Source of the DNA: JBCBKU01 sp038521345
GTDB taxonomy: Bacteria; Pseudomonadota; Alphaproteobacteria; Rhodobacterales; Rhodobacteraceae
Direction: 5' to 3'
Assembly (NCBI GenBank): GCA_038521345.1
Contig: JBCBKU010000006.1
Location: forward strand, 62,001-126,000
DNA: 64,000 nucleotides
Within the stretch, counting starts at the first letter, position 1, and each line of letters opens with the position of its first letter. The position numbers were made by a program, and so were the translations under genes. The notes beneath the pieces were generated by a model, which worked only from the letters and a program-made list of their open reading frames with translations, was not told the DNA's origin and searched no databases. Positions 25,532 through 34,568 of the stretch are shown one piece after another.

Positions 25532-26070
25532 CGCTTTTCGCCCTTGACGGTGTCGCGCCAAAACTGCCGGACGACGGCGATGTCTGGGTGGCTCCGGATG
25601 CCAATGTGATCGGCGCAGTGACCCTAGGTTCGGGTGTCGGGATCTGGTTCTCGGCGACTCTGCGCGGCGACACCGAGCCGATCGTTGTTGGGGACGGCAG
25701 CAACGTTCAGGAAAACGCCGTCCTCCACACCGATGCAGGCTTTCCCCTGTTCATCGGCCACGACTGCACGATCGGGCACAAGGCGATGCTGCACGGCTGC
25801 ACCATCGGGGATGAGACCCTGATCGGAATGGGGGCCACGATCCTGAATGGTGCCCGGATCGGTCGGAACTGCCTCATCGGTGCCTGCGCACTTGTGACCG
25901 AGGGCAAAGAGATCCCGGACGGCAGCCTCGTAATGGGTGCACCGGGGAAGGTCGTGCGGAACCTCGACGAGGCGGCTATCGACGGTTTGCGGGCATCGGC
26001 GCGGCACTATCAGGCGAATATGAGACGGTTCCTGTCCGGTTTGTCGCCGATCACGGGATCGGGTTCATGA
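25528..26070 (+). CDS. Gamma-class carbonic anhydrase family protein (left-handed beta-helix)
   Basis: A 180-residue protein built of hexapeptide repeats (for example IGHDCTIGHKAMLHGCTIGD and LIGMGATILNGARIGRNC). The three zinc-site histidines of the Cam/YrdA family are present in the GHDCTIGHKAMLHGC block, counting the one at its start. YrdA-type members are often poorly active as carbonic anhydrases, so the enzymatic role is uncertain. It overlaps gmk upstream and the PLP enzyme downstream by 4 bases each. Confidence 0.9.
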   Translation: MTLFALDGVAPKLPDDGDVWVAPDANVIGAVTLGSGVGIWFSATLRGDTEPIVVGDGSNVQENAVLHTDAGFPLFIGHDCTIGHKAMLHGCTIGDETLIGMGATILNGARIGRNCLIGACALVTEGKEIPDGSLVMGAPGKVVRNLDEAAIDGLRASARHYQANMRRFLSGLSPITGSGS

Positions 26071-27248
26071 CGGGATCAGCCGGAGGCAGAAGGCGAGATT
26101 GGCCCGAAAGTGCCAGCAGGCCGCTTGTGACCCCCCTGCAAGCGTCCGTTGTATATGCTTCGCCAGATCCCGACACGCTTGACGCGCAATACGCAGGGGA
26201 CCGTCCGGGCTACACCTACGCCCGCGAGGGCCACCCGAATGCCGATGTTCTCGCGCGCCGTATCGATGCAATGGAGGGCGCCACAGGTGGCTTCATGACC
26301 GGATCGGGCATGGCTGCGGTGTCGGCGGCGGTGATGGGCCTTGTCTCGGCGGGCGATCACGTGCTGGGGGGCAACCAGCTTTACGGTCGGTCTCTGCGGT
26401 TGATGGCCGAGGATCTTCCCCGGCTGGGCGTCGCGACCTCTGTCGCCGATCCGACGGATGTCGCGGCAATGGCCGCGGCGCTTCGCCCTGAAACGCGGAT
26501 CATCCTGATCGAGATCGTCTCGAACCCGACCATCCGCGTGGCCGACCTGACCGGTATCGCTGCGCTTGCCAATGACCGTGGCATCCTTCTGGCGGTGGAC
26601 AACACGTTCACCACGCCGGCCGCCATACGTCCGTTCGAACACGGGGCGGATATTGTGATCCATTCGGTCACCAAGCTGCTGGCTGGGCATTCCGACGCCA
26701 CGCTCGGATATGTCTCGGCACGCGATGCGCAGGTCACTGAGCGCATGCGTTCGTTTTCCGAGACGCTCGGCCTGACGGCCAGCCCGTTCGATTGCTGGCT
26801 GGCCGAACGTGGGCTTCTGAGTTTCGATCTTCGTTATGCCCGCGCCGAGGCCAATGCCCGGACGCTTGCCGATGCGCTCGCGGAAACCGACGGGGTCAGC
26901 CGGGTGCTTTATCCGACGCGGCACGATCACCCAGACCACAATCTGGCAGCCGCACTGCTTGAAGGACGCGGATCGCACATGGTGAGCTTCGAGATCGCAG
27001 GAGGGCGGGCTGCGGCGAATGCGCTAGTGCGCGCAACGGATCCGGTGGCCTTCGCCCCGACCCTGGGCGATATCGGCACGACCCTTTCGCATCCCGCGTC
27101 GTCCTCGCATCGCAAACTTAGCGACATTGACCGCGCCGCGATCGGGATCACCGAAGGGTTCTTCCGGGTATCGGTGGGCTGTGAGGATCCCGATGTTCTG
27201 ATCGACCGGTTCCGCGCGGGTGTCGCTGCGGCGGTTGCCGCAGGCTGA
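26067..27248 (+). CDS. PLP-dependent transsulfuration-family enzyme (cystathionine gamma-synthase-like)
   Basis: A 393-residue fold-type I PLP enzyme of the Cys/Met metabolism family: YTYAREGHPNADVLARRID, GGNQLYGRSLRLM, IEIVSNPTIRVADL, VDNTFTTPAA and SVTKLLAGHSDATLG, where the Lys binds PLP. The C-terminal TLSHPASSSHRKLS and FRVSVGCEDPD are also conserved. Sequence alone does not separate cystathionine synthase, cystathionine lyase and O-acylhomoserine sulfhydrylase activity. It is the last gene of the yicC-gmk run. Confidence 0.88.
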   Translation: MTGSAGGRRRDWPESASRPLVTPLQASVVYASPDPDTLDAQYAGDRPGYTYAREGHPNADVLARRIDAMEGATGGFMTGSGMAAVSAAVMGLVSAGDHVLGGNQLYGRSLRLMAEDLPRLGVATSVADPTDVAAMAAALRPETRIILIEIVSNPTIRVADLTGIAALANDRGILLAVDNTFTTPAAIRPFEHGADIVIHSVTKLLAGHSDATLGYVSARDAQVTERMRSFSETLGLTASPFDCWLAERGLLSFDLRYARAEANARTLADALAETDGVSRVLYPTRHDHPDHNLAAALLEGRGSHMVSFEIAGGRAAANALVRATDPVAFAPTLGDIGTTLSHPASSSHRKLSDIDRAAIGITEGFFRVSVGCEDPDVLIDRFRAGVAAAVAAG

Positions 27249-27257
27249 CATCCGAGT

Positions 27258-27668
27258 CTAGTTCGGCCTGTCGAGCGTCCCGTCGGGCAGGTTGACGATA
27301 TCGAAGTCCAAATCGGGGCAAAGCGAGTTGAGTTCCCGACGCACGATATCGGGACTGGGGATCGAACCGGCGATGGCCCTGTACTGACCGGCAAAGCCAA
27401 GCGACGACAGAACCGATGCGAGATCGATGCAATCGAACGTGTCGGTCAACAAAGGCGAAATCACCATCATCGGCTGAACGGTTTCCAGAAAGACATCAGA
27501 GATCTCGTGGAACTCGACAAACGCGATGTGCGCGTTCACGGGGCGTTGACCGTTTGCCTGCTCCCAGCGTGAGACGTCACCAACCGCAAGAATGTCGATA
27601 CTCCGACCAACATCGCCGTCGGCGACCGCGTCTTCATCCCAATTCAAAATCGTCTTCATCACTGTCAT
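27258..27668 (-). CDS. Conserved-looking protein of unknown function
   Basis: A 136-residue acidic protein without signal peptide or membrane span. It has a regular alpha/beta look: VNAHIAFVEFHEISDVFLET, VQPMMVISPLLTDTFDCIDL and LSSLGFAGQYRAIAGSIPSP, suggesting a Rossmann-like single domain in which a loss-of-function or ligand site cannot be named. The ATG at 27668 is supported by GGAGG 8 bases upstream. It is divergent from phoR, across 216 bases. The spacing allows a promoter for each, and the phosphate regulon could influence it. Confidence 0.7.
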   Translation of the reverse strand: MTVMKTILNWDEDAVADGDVGRSIDILAVGDVSRWEQANGQRPVNAHIAFVEFHEISDVFLETVQPMMVISPLLTDTFDCIDLASVLSSLGFAGQYRAIAGSIPSPDIVRRELNSLCPDLDFDIVNLPDGTLDRPN

Positions 27669-27884
27669 CGTTTGACCTCCACAAGGTCTGACAAGCGAAG
27701 CAACGCTTGGCTCAAATACAGGGCTCGTCACCCTGCCTTATTGTTAAAGAACAACAAATGAATTTCAATTCCCCTTTTCATGGAAAGTCTGTGTCTTGAC
27801 TCGCCCTGTGGACGAGTGCGTTCGGCCCTTGTTTCCAAGCGGGGTTGCGGTTGGGATGCCGCCACGGCATCACGGGAAGGTGCC

Positions 27885-28925
27885 ATGCAACCGTCGCCGA
27901 TCACTCAACTAATTGACGCAATTCCTCTTCCGGCCATTTTCATCAATCCGGATGAGCGAATCGTACATTTGAATTCGCCGGCAGGAACCCTGTTCGGGGC
28001 AGCGAGCGCTGGCCGTCACTACATCACTGCCTTGCGCCAGCCGACATTGCTGGACTGGATCGAGCGCGTTCTGACCGGGACCCTTGCCGCGGCCGAGACC
28101 CAGTACCTCGGCAACGAGGCGGGCCGCGACACCACCTATGTAGTCAAGATCCGGGCCGTCATTGTGGGCGAGGTTCGCCATGTGCTGGTCACGTTCGAGG
28201 ATGTCACGGCCCTTCAGGAGATCGGTCAGCTGCGCCGCGATTTCGTGGCCAATGTCAGCCATGAGCTGAAGACACCCCTGACAGCACTTCTGGGGTTCAT
28301 CGAGACCCTGCGTTCATCTGCGCGCGACGACCCGGAGGCGCGAGAACGGTTTCTCGAGATCATGCAGGGGGAGGCAAGCCGAATGAACCGGCTGGTCCGG
28401 GATCTTCTGTCGCTGAGCCGGGTCGAGGCCGATGAGCGGATGCGGCCCATGGATATTGTCGATGTCGCCGAGCTTTGCCGCACGGCCGTCGCATCGCTGA
28501 CGCCCATTGCGCGCGAGTTTGGTGCGACGCTGGAACTCGATGATCACGGTCCCGTCGAGGTGCCGGGTGACGAAGACCAATTGCGTCAGGTGATTTCAAA
28601 CCTCGTCGAGAACTCGATCAAGTACGCGGGTGGTTCACCAACCATTCGGATCACCATTGCCGAGAATGAGAATGATCCGACCATCAGGGGCAGGGCGGTC
28701 GCCATTACTGTCGAGGATGACGGGGAGGGCCTCGACCCGGTCCACATCCCGCGACTTACCGAGCGCTTCTACCGCATCGACACCCATCGTTCGCGCGAGA
28801 TGGGCGGGACCGGACTTGGGCTCGCCATCGTCAAGCACATCGTCAACCGGCATCGGGGTCGTTTGCGGATCGAAAGCACGCCGGGCGAAGGGAGCCGGTT
28901 CTCGGTTATTCTGTCGAAAAGCTGA
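27885..28925 (+). CDS. phoR: PhoR-type sensor histidine kinase lacking membrane segments
   Basis: A 346-residue kinase: PAS domain (about 10-110), HisKA with the phospho-acceptor in FVANVSHELKTPLTAL (His126), and HATPase with N-box NLVENSIKYA and G-boxes DDGEGLD and GTGLGLAIVKHI. It should phosphorylate PhoB under phosphate limitation. Unlike E. coli PhoR there is no N-terminal transmembrane helix, and none is encoded in the open frame up to 27780. It would thus be cytosolic or tethered through PhoU and Pst. GGAAGG precedes the ATG. A Pho box lies between this gene and pstS, so phoR probably has its own promoter. Confidence 0.92.
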   Translation: MQPSPITQLIDAIPLPAIFINPDERIVHLNSPAGTLFGAASAGRHYITALRQPTLLDWIERVLTGTLAAAETQYLGNEAGRDTTYVVKIRAVIVGEVRHVLVTFEDVTALQEIGQLRRDFVANVSHELKTPLTALLGFIETLRSSARDDPEARERFLEIMQGEASRMNRLVRDLLSLSRVEADERMRPMDIVDVAELCRTAVASLTPIAREFGATLELDDHGPVEVPGDEDQLRQVISNLVENSIKYAGGSPTIRITIAENENDPTIRGRAVAITVEDDGEGLDPVHIPRLTERFYRIDTHRSREMGGTGLGLAIVKHIVNRHRGRLRIESTPGEGSRFSVILSKS

Positions 28926-28967
28926 CGCCGCGTAAGTTTTTTCGACAAATTTCAGTTTGGGCCGAGC

Positions 28968-28996
28968 GCGTCATGAAACTGTTACATGTCTGTCAC
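28968..28996 (+). promoter_or_regulatory. Pho box (three 7-base units at 11-base spacing)
   Basis: GCGTCAT (28968-28974), CTGTTAC (28979-28985) and CTGTCAC (28990-28996) are separated by 4-base AT-rich spacers (GAAA, ATGT). This is the classic CTGTCAT direct-repeat layout bound by phosphorylated PhoB. It lies about 80 bases before the pstS start and would activate pstSCAB-phoU-phoB on phosphate starvation. Confidence 0.85.
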
Positions 28997-29074
28997 AGAA
29001 GCATCGCGCCGGCTGCCTACGAGGGCCCCCCGAGGCCGCGCAGATCGGCCCGTGACAGAATCAGGAGCTTCCAT

Positions 29075-30115
29075 ATGTCTTTCGTGAAACTGACCGCCTC
29101 GACCCTGGCGATCGCTGCCGTTTCGGCCACCACCGCGATGGCCCGCGACAACGTGCAGGTCGCCGGTTCGTCGACCGTTCTTCCCTACGCCGCAATCGTC
29201 GCCGAGGCATTCGGTGAGAACACCGATTTCCCGACCCCGGTTGTTGAATCGGGCGGTTCTTCGGCTGGCCTGAAGCGCTTCTGCGAAGGCGTCGGCGTCA
29301 ACACCATCGACGTTGCAAACGCTTCGCGCAAAATCCGTGACAAAGAAATTGCTGCCTGCGCCGACGCTGGTGTCACCGACATCATCGAAGTTCGCATCGG
29401 CTACGACGGCATCGTCTTTGCTTCGGACATCAACGGCAACTCGTTCGAGTTCACGCCGGAAGACTGGTACCTCGCCATGGCCGCTGAACTGCCGGTCGAC
29501 GGTGCAATGGTTGCCAACCAGAACACTTCGTGGTCGACGATCCGCTCGGGCTTCCCGCAGCAGCCGATCCAGGCCTTCGTCCCGGGCACCAAGCACGGCA
29601 CCCGTGAAGTGTTCGAAGAGAAGGTGATCCTCGCTGGTTGCGAATCGTCGGGCGCCTACGACGCCATCCTCGCCATCAAGGGCGGCGACGAAGATGCAGC
29701 TGAAGATGCATGCATGGCCATCCGCACCGACGGCCTCGCAGTCGACATCGACGGCGACTACACCGAAACGCTTGCTCGTATCGACTCGAACAAGGACGGC
29801 ATCGGCGTCTTCGGCCTCGCCTTCTACGAGAACAACACCGACAAGCTTCAGGTTGCGACCATGTCGGGCGTCGTTCCGTCGACCGCATCGATCGCTTCGG
29901 GTGAGTACCCCGTTTCGCGTCCGCTGTACTTCTACATCAAGAAGGCCCACATCGGCGTGATCCCTGGCCTCAAGGAGTACGGCCAGTTCTTCGTGTCCGA
30001 CGAAATCGCCGGCCCGCAGGGCCCGCTGGCCCAGTACGGCCTCGTTTCGGACCCGGAACTCGACGAAGTTCAGGCCACTGTCGCCAACGAAGAGACCATG
30101 AACTCGGCCATGTAA
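29075..30115 (+). CDS. pstS: Phosphate ABC transporter periplasmic binding protein
   Basis: A 346-residue PstS with a Sec signal ending near ATTAMARD. Phosphate-binding loops: VAGSSTVLPYA, VESGGSSAGLKRFCEG, NASRKIRDKEIAAC, and PGTKHGTREVFEEKV. AGGAG precedes the ATG at 29075; an in-frame start at 28973 would place the signal peptide internally. Codon choice is strikingly uniform (TTC, TCG, GAA, ATC), as expected for a protein made in large amounts. It is followed by a strong hairpin before pstC. Confidence 0.95.
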   Translation: MSFVKLTASTLAIAAVSATTAMARDNVQVAGSSTVLPYAAIVAEAFGENTDFPTPVVESGGSSAGLKRFCEGVGVNTIDVANASRKIRDKEIAACADAGVTDIIEVRIGYDGIVFASDINGNSFEFTPEDWYLAMAAELPVDGAMVANQNTSWSTIRSGFPQQPIQAFVPGTKHGTREVFEEKVILAGCESSGAYDAILAIKGGDEDAAEDACMAIRTDGLAVDIDGDYTETLARIDSNKDGIGVFGLAFYENNTDKLQVATMSGVVPSTASIASGEYPVSRPLYFYIKKAHIGVIPGLKEYGQFFVSDEIAGPQGPLAQYGLVSDPELDEVQATVANEETMNSAM

Positions 30116-30125
30116 GGCCCGGTTT

Positions 30126-30151
30126 CGGAGGGCGGCCCGTGCCGCCCTCCG
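30126..30151 (+). terminator. Intra-operon hairpin after pstS
   Basis: CGGAGGGCGGC, loop CCGT, GCCGCCCTCCG forms a perfect 11-bp stem just after the pstS stop, followed only by GGCTTTC. With no real T-run it probably attenuates or stabilises rather than fully terminates, giving more pstS than pstC transcript. Confidence 0.6.
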
Positions 30152-30205
30152 GCTTTCGGCAGGCATATTGCCTGTCCAACAAATTTCTTCAGGCGGGGGG
30201 CCCTG

Positions 30206-31687
30206 ATGCCAATCCTCTGGATTGTAATAATCGTTCTGGCACTTGCGGCTTTGGGCTACGTGCTTGGACGCCAGCGTGCGATGACATCAGCCGGCGGCGA
30301 CGCCCGCGGCCTGCATTCTCTGCCGAGCTATTACGGTACGAACGTTGCATTGATGGCGATCGTTCCTGCCTTCGGTCTGTTGATCGCTTGGCTTCTGCTT
30401 CAGCCGATTTACATCGAAAACCGCGTAAGCTCGCTGATCCCTGAAGAGGCGATCGCCGAAGGCTCGAGCCGCGGTCTCGTGATGAGCGATGTGCGCCGGG
30501 TGGCGGACGGGCTTGACCTTGCTGTCAGCGAAGGTGTGCTCGAACCCGAAGCGGCGGATAGCATCCGTACGGAATTCACCGACGTCCGCCAACGGCTCGG
30601 TGAAGTTGGCGTCGCACTTGGCGCCAATGTCCGGCCCGAGGTTCTGCGCGCGGCGCAACGGTACCGGTCGATGGCCTCGACGGGCAGTCTCTGGATGACG
30701 ATCTTGGTGATCGGCATCGCCGTCGCCGGTTTTGCGGGTGCCTATGGCGTGACCAACAAGGATTTCCGCGCGCGAAACATCGTTGAACTTGGCGTTCTCA
30801 CGTTGCTGATCCTTGCCGCGTCAATCGCCATCCTGACGACGCTTGGCATCGTTCTTTCGATGTTGTTCGAGACCTTCAACTTCTTCGAACAATATCCCTG
30901 GCAGAGTTTCTTCTTCGGTCTTGAATGGGCGCCGGATTTCCGGGGCAATTCAAGCCTGTCGATCATCCCGCTGCTCTGGGGCACGCTCTACATCTCGCTG
31001 ATCGCGCTTCTGGTGGCGGTGCCGATCGGGCTGTTCGCCGCGATCTACATGTCGGAATATGCAGGCCCGCGAGTGCGCGCCGTCGCCAAGCCACTGATCG
31101 AGATCCTCGCTGGGATCCCGACTATCGTGTACGGCCTTTTCGCGCTCATAACGGTCGGGCCGCTGCTGCGGGACTACTTCGCGCTGCCAATGGGGCTTGG
31201 TGAATCCTCGTCCTCGGTCATGACTGCGGGTCTGGTCATGGGAATCATGCTCATCCCGTTCGTTTCGTCGCTTTCGGACGACATTATCAACGCCGTTCCG
31301 CAGGCGATGCGCGATGGGTCGTTCGGGCTCGGAGCGACGCATTCCGAGACCATACGGCAGGTGGTTATTCCGGCCGCGCTGCCCGGCATCGTCGGCGCCA
31401 TCCTTCTGGCCGCATCGCGTGCCATCGGCGAGACGATGATCGTGGTGCTCGGGGCAGGGGCCGCAGCCGCACAGTTCAATCGCGGGCTTGGTGAATTGGT
31501 GAACCCGTTCGAGGCGATGACGACAGTGACCGTGAAGATCGTCAGCCAGTTGACCGGCGACACCGACTTCGCCGCGCCGGAAACGCTGGTGGCGTTTGCC
31601 CTTGGCCTTACTCTCTTTGTCATCACGCTGGGACTGAACGTTCTGGCACTCTACATCGTTCGCAAATACCGGGAGCAGTACGAATGA
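30206..31687 (+). CDS. pstC: Phosphate ABC transporter permease PstC, long form
   Basis: A 493-residue inner-membrane permease, much longer than the roughly 320 residues of E. coli PstC. Two hydrophobic segments (1-21 and about 46-70) and a charged region of about 85 residues precede the usual six-span core. In the core, GLFAAIYMSEYAGPRVRAVA, IPTIVYGLFALITVGPLLRD and the EAA-type loop AMRDGSFGLGATHSETIRQV are PstC-like. It overlaps pstA by ATGA. Confidence 0.93.
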   Translation: MPILWIVIIVLALAALGYVLGRQRAMTSAGGDARGLHSLPSYYGTNVALMAIVPAFGLLIAWLLLQPIYIENRVSSLIPEEAIAEGSSRGLVMSDVRRVADGLDLAVSEGVLEPEAADSIRTEFTDVRQRLGEVGVALGANVRPEVLRAAQRYRSMASTGSLWMTILVIGIAVAGFAGAYGVTNKDFRARNIVELGVLTLLILAASIAILTTLGIVLSMLFETFNFFEQYPWQSFFFGLEWAPDFRGNSSLSIIPLLWGTLYISLIALLVAVPIGLFAAIYMSEYAGPRVRAVAKPLIEILAGIPTIVYGLFALITVGPLLRDYFALPMGLGESSSSVMTAGLVMGIMLIPFVSSLSDDIINAVPQAMRDGSFGLGATHSETIRQVVIPAALPGIVGAILLAASRAIGETMIVVLGAGAAAAQFNRGLGELVNPFEAMTTVTVKIVSQLTGDTDFAAPETLVAFALGLTLFVITLGLNVLALYIVRKYREQYE

Positions 31688-33024
31688 GCGACGCGACCGC
31701 AGACAGCGCGCCGGCGAGCCCAACGCGCAAGAAGACATCGCTCCTCGAACTGGACGACCGCACAAAGAAGCGGAACGCCGCAGAGAAACGGTTCGAGTTC
31801 TACGGCCTGTTGGCGGTCAGCCTGGGTATTCTCGCGCTGTTGCTGCTCGTGACATCGATCCTTTTCAACGGGCTCGGTGCGTTCCAGCAGACGAAGATCA
31901 CCTTCCCGGTGACGATCACCCAGGAAGAAGTTGACGCGGCCGAAGCCTCGGTTGTGAAGACCTCCCAATACCGGAACATCATTGAAACCAACTTCAAGGC
32001 CGTTCTGGCCGGAGTTGGCCTGCCGGGCGATATCGCAAGCGAAGACGAGGCGATGGAGCTGATTTCGCGCGAGGCTCCGGCGCAATTCCGGAACTTCATC
32101 CTCGCCAACCCGGATATCGTCGGACAGCCGCGGGAATACACGTTCCTCGCCGGAGGCCGGATCGATGGTTACATGAAGGGGCGTGTGACCATGGAGACAG
32201 CCGAGCGGGACAGCAATGTCTCGCCCGCTCAGTTGCAGCTGACGGACGCGCTGAACGAAGCTGGTATCCTTCGCAAAGGTTTCAACTGGGATTTCTTCAC
32301 CGCACCCGACGCCTCGGGTCAGCGACCCGAGGCCGCCGGGCTCGGCGTGGCGATCCTAGGTTCGCTTTACATGATGATTGTGGTGCTTGTACTGGCGCTT
32401 CCGATCGGTGTGGCTGCATCCATCTATCTTGAGGAATTCGCACCAAAGAACCGGTTCACGGATCTGATCGAGGTGAACATCTCGAACCTCGCTGCCGTGC
32501 CGTCGATCGTGTTCGGGATCCTTGGCCTCGCGATCTTCATCAACTTTGCGGGTCTGCCGCAGTCTGCACCGATCGTGGGCGGCCTCGTGCTGACCCTCAT
32601 GACGCTGCCGACGATCATCATCGCCACGCGAGCGTCGCTGAAAGCGGTTCCACCGTCGATCCGTGAGGCGGCCCTTGGTGTCGGCGCCTCCAAGATGCAG
32701 ACGGTCTTCCACCATGTTCTGCCGCTGGCCGCGCCCGGCATCCTGACCGGGACGATTATCGGTCTTGCACAGGCATTGGGTGAAACCGCACCACTTCTCC
32801 TGATCGGTATGGTCGCCTTCGTTCGCGAATACCCCGCTGGGCCGCCGGAAGGCTTCTTTGACCCGGCCTCGGCGCTGCCGGTGCAGGTTTACAACTGGAC
32901 TCAGCGTTCGGACCCGGCCTTTGTTGAACGGGCATCCGGCGCGATCATCGTCCTGCTGATCTTCCTTATCATCATGAATGCCATCGCCATCATGCTGCGC
33001 CGGCGCTTCGAGCGTCGCTGGTAA
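31684..33024 (+). CDS. pstA: Phosphate ABC transporter permease PstA, long form
   Basis: A 446-residue permease. A cytoplasmic N-terminus and one membrane span (about 38-62) are followed by a soluble, probably periplasmic insert of about 150 residues (family label DUF3333, from memory). The normal PstA core follows: IGVAASIYLEEFAPKNRFTD, NLAAVPSIVFGILGLAIFI and the coupling loop REAALGVGASKMQTVFHHVL. It pairs with PstC, which also has an N-terminal extension. pstB follows 18 bases later. Confidence 0.93.
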   Translation: MSDATADSAPASPTRKKTSLLELDDRTKKRNAAEKRFEFYGLLAVSLGILALLLLVTSILFNGLGAFQQTKITFPVTITQEEVDAAEASVVKTSQYRNIIETNFKAVLAGVGLPGDIASEDEAMELISREAPAQFRNFILANPDIVGQPREYTFLAGGRIDGYMKGRVTMETAERDSNVSPAQLQLTDALNEAGILRKGFNWDFFTAPDASGQRPEAAGLGVAILGSLYMMIVVLVLALPIGVAASIYLEEFAPKNRFTDLIEVNISNLAAVPSIVFGILGLAIFINFAGLPQSAPIVGGLVLTLMTLPTIIIATRASLKAVPPSIREAALGVGASKMQTVFHHVLPLAAPGILTGTIIGLAQALGETAPLLLIGMVAFVREYPAGPPEGFFDPASALPVQVYNWTQRSDPAFVERASGAIIVLLIFLIIMNAIAIMLRRRFERRW

Positions 33025-33042
33025 GGGCAGGGGAGCCGACCC

Positions 33043-33840
33043 ATGAACATCCAAACTTCCGCAGAGAGAGCCACCACCATGCAAGACGTCAAGATCGCCT
33101 CGCGCGGCGTGCAGGTCTATTACGGCGATACACACGCCATCAAGGACGTCGATGTGGACATCCTCGACAAGACGGTCACGGCCTTCATCGGTCCGTCGGG
33201 CTGCGGAAAATCCACGTTCTTGCGGTGCCTGAACCGGATGAACGACACGATCGACGTTGCGCGCGTTGAAGGTGAGATCAAGATCGACGAGGAAGACATC
33301 TACGACGCCAAGGTGGACCCGGTCCAATTGCGCGCCAAGGTCGGCATGGTCTTCCAGAAGCCGAACCCGTTTCCCAAGTCCATCTACGACAATGTGGCCT
33401 ACGGCCCACGCATCCACGGCCTTGCCGGGAACAAGGCGGACCTGGACGAAATCGTGGAGAAATCCCTGCGTCGTGCGGCCATCTGGGACGAGGTCAAGGA
33501 CCGTCTTCAAGCGCCGGGTACGGGTCTCTCAGGCGGTCAGCAACAGCGTCTTTGTATCGCCCGCGCCGTCGCGACCGAGCCCGAGGTTCTCCTGATGGAC
33601 GAACCCTGTTCGGCGCTCGACCCGATCGCCACGGCTCAGGTCGAGGAACTGATCGACGAATTGCGCGAAAACTATTCGGTCGTGATTGTGACGCACTCGA
33701 TGCAGCAGGCCGCACGGGTCAGCCAGCGGACCGCGTTCTTCCATCTGGGCAATCTCGTTGAGTATGGCGAAACTGGCCAGATCTTCACGAACCCCAAGGA
33801 CTCGCGTACTGAGAGCTACATCACCGGCCGGATCGGCTAA
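33043..33840 (+). CDS. pstB: Phosphate ABC transporter ATP-binding protein
   Basis: A 265-residue ATPase: Walker A GPSGCGKST, VFQKPNPFPKSIYDNVAYG (PstB-specific), signature LSGGQQQRLCIARA, Walker B VLLMDEPCSALDP, and H-loop VIVTHSMQQAARVSQRTAFF. The start may alternatively be the ATG encoding MQDVKIAS at 33079, since a GGAG-like site precedes the first start and the family normally begins near the second. phoU starts 12 bases downstream. Confidence 0.95.
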   Translation: MNIQTSAERATTMQDVKIASRGVQVYYGDTHAIKDVDVDILDKTVTAFIGPSGCGKSTFLRCLNRMNDTIDVARVEGEIKIDEEDIYDAKVDPVQLRAKVGMVFQKPNPFPKSIYDNVAYGPRIHGLAGNKADLDEIVEKSLRRAAIWDEVKDRLQAPGTGLSGGQQQRLCIARAVATEPEVLLMDEPCSALDPIATAQVEELIDELRENYSVVIVTHSMQQAARVSQRTAFFHLGNLVEYGETGQIFTNPKDSRTESYITGRIG

Positions 33841-33851
33841 GGTGGGGGCCC

Positions 33852-34568
33852 ATGCCCGAACAACACATTCAGTCGGTTTTCGACCGCGACCTTGAGACGA
33901 TCCAAGCCCTGATCATGAAGATGGGGGGGCTGGTCGAGGACGCCATTGTCAAGGCCGCCAAATCTCTGGATGCGCGGGACGAGGAACTCGCGCGACTTGT
34001 GCGCGAGCAGGATGCCGCGATCGATGCGCTGGAAGAGCAGGTCAACGAAGAGGCCGCGCGTGTTCTTGCACTCAGGGCGCCCACGGCCACCGATCTTCGG
34101 ACCGTGCTCACGGTCATCAAGATCTCTGGAAATCTCGAACGGTGCGGTGATTACGCCAAGAACCTTGCCAAGCGCACCAGCGTCTTGGTCCAGATGCAGC
34201 CGGTGGAAGGGGCGGCCAAGTCGATCCGGCGCATGGCGCGGGAAGTCGAGTTGATGATGAAGGATGTGCTGGATGCATATATTCAGCGCGACAAAGACAA
34301 GGCTCAGGCGGTACGCCTGCGGGATCAGGACGTTGACCAGATGTACAACGCGCTGTTCCGGGAGTTCCTGACCTTCATGATGGAAGATCCGCGCAACATC
34401 ACGTCGTGCATGCATCTCCACTTCATAGCCAAGAATATTGAGCGCATGGGCGATCACGTAACGTCAATCGCCGACCAGGTCATTTACCTGGTCACCGGAG
34501 AAATGCCGGAAGACATGCGCCCCAAGAGTGACCGTACCCCGTATACCAAGATGGAAGGACGCATCTGA
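33852..34568 (+). CDS. phoU: Phosphate signalling protein PhoU
   Basis: A 238-residue all-helical PhoU with two repeats of the three-helix domain. Landmarks are TDLRTVLTVIKISGNLERCGDYAKN and TSCMHLHFIAKNIERMGDHVTSIADQ, the paired metal-binding E/D-x3-D motifs. It links Pst transporter state to PhoR activity. It overlaps the phoB start by one base (TGATG). Confidence 0.95.
   Translation: MPEQHIQSVFDRDLETIQALIMKMGGLVEDAIVKAAKSLDARDEELARLVREQDAAIDALEEQVNEEAARVLALRAPTATDLRTVLTVIKISGNLERCGDYAKNLAKRTSVLVQMQPVEGAAKSIRRMAREVELMMKDVLDAYIQRDKDKAQAVRLRDQDVDQMYNALFREFLTFMMEDPRNITSCMHLHFIAKNIERMGDHVTSIADQVIYLVTGEMPEDMRPKSDRTPYTKMEGRI

Noticed and set aside
27741..27754. Palindrome TTGTT-AAAG-AACAA upstream of phoR.
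   Set aside because: Short AT-rich palindromes arise easily in promoter DNA, and no second copy or known regulator pattern supports it.
27780..27884. An N-terminal extension of PhoR that might supply a membrane anchor.
   Set aside because: The extra 35 residues are polar and Cys/Arg-rich with no hydrophobic helix, and the ATG at 27885 has a good ribosome-binding site.
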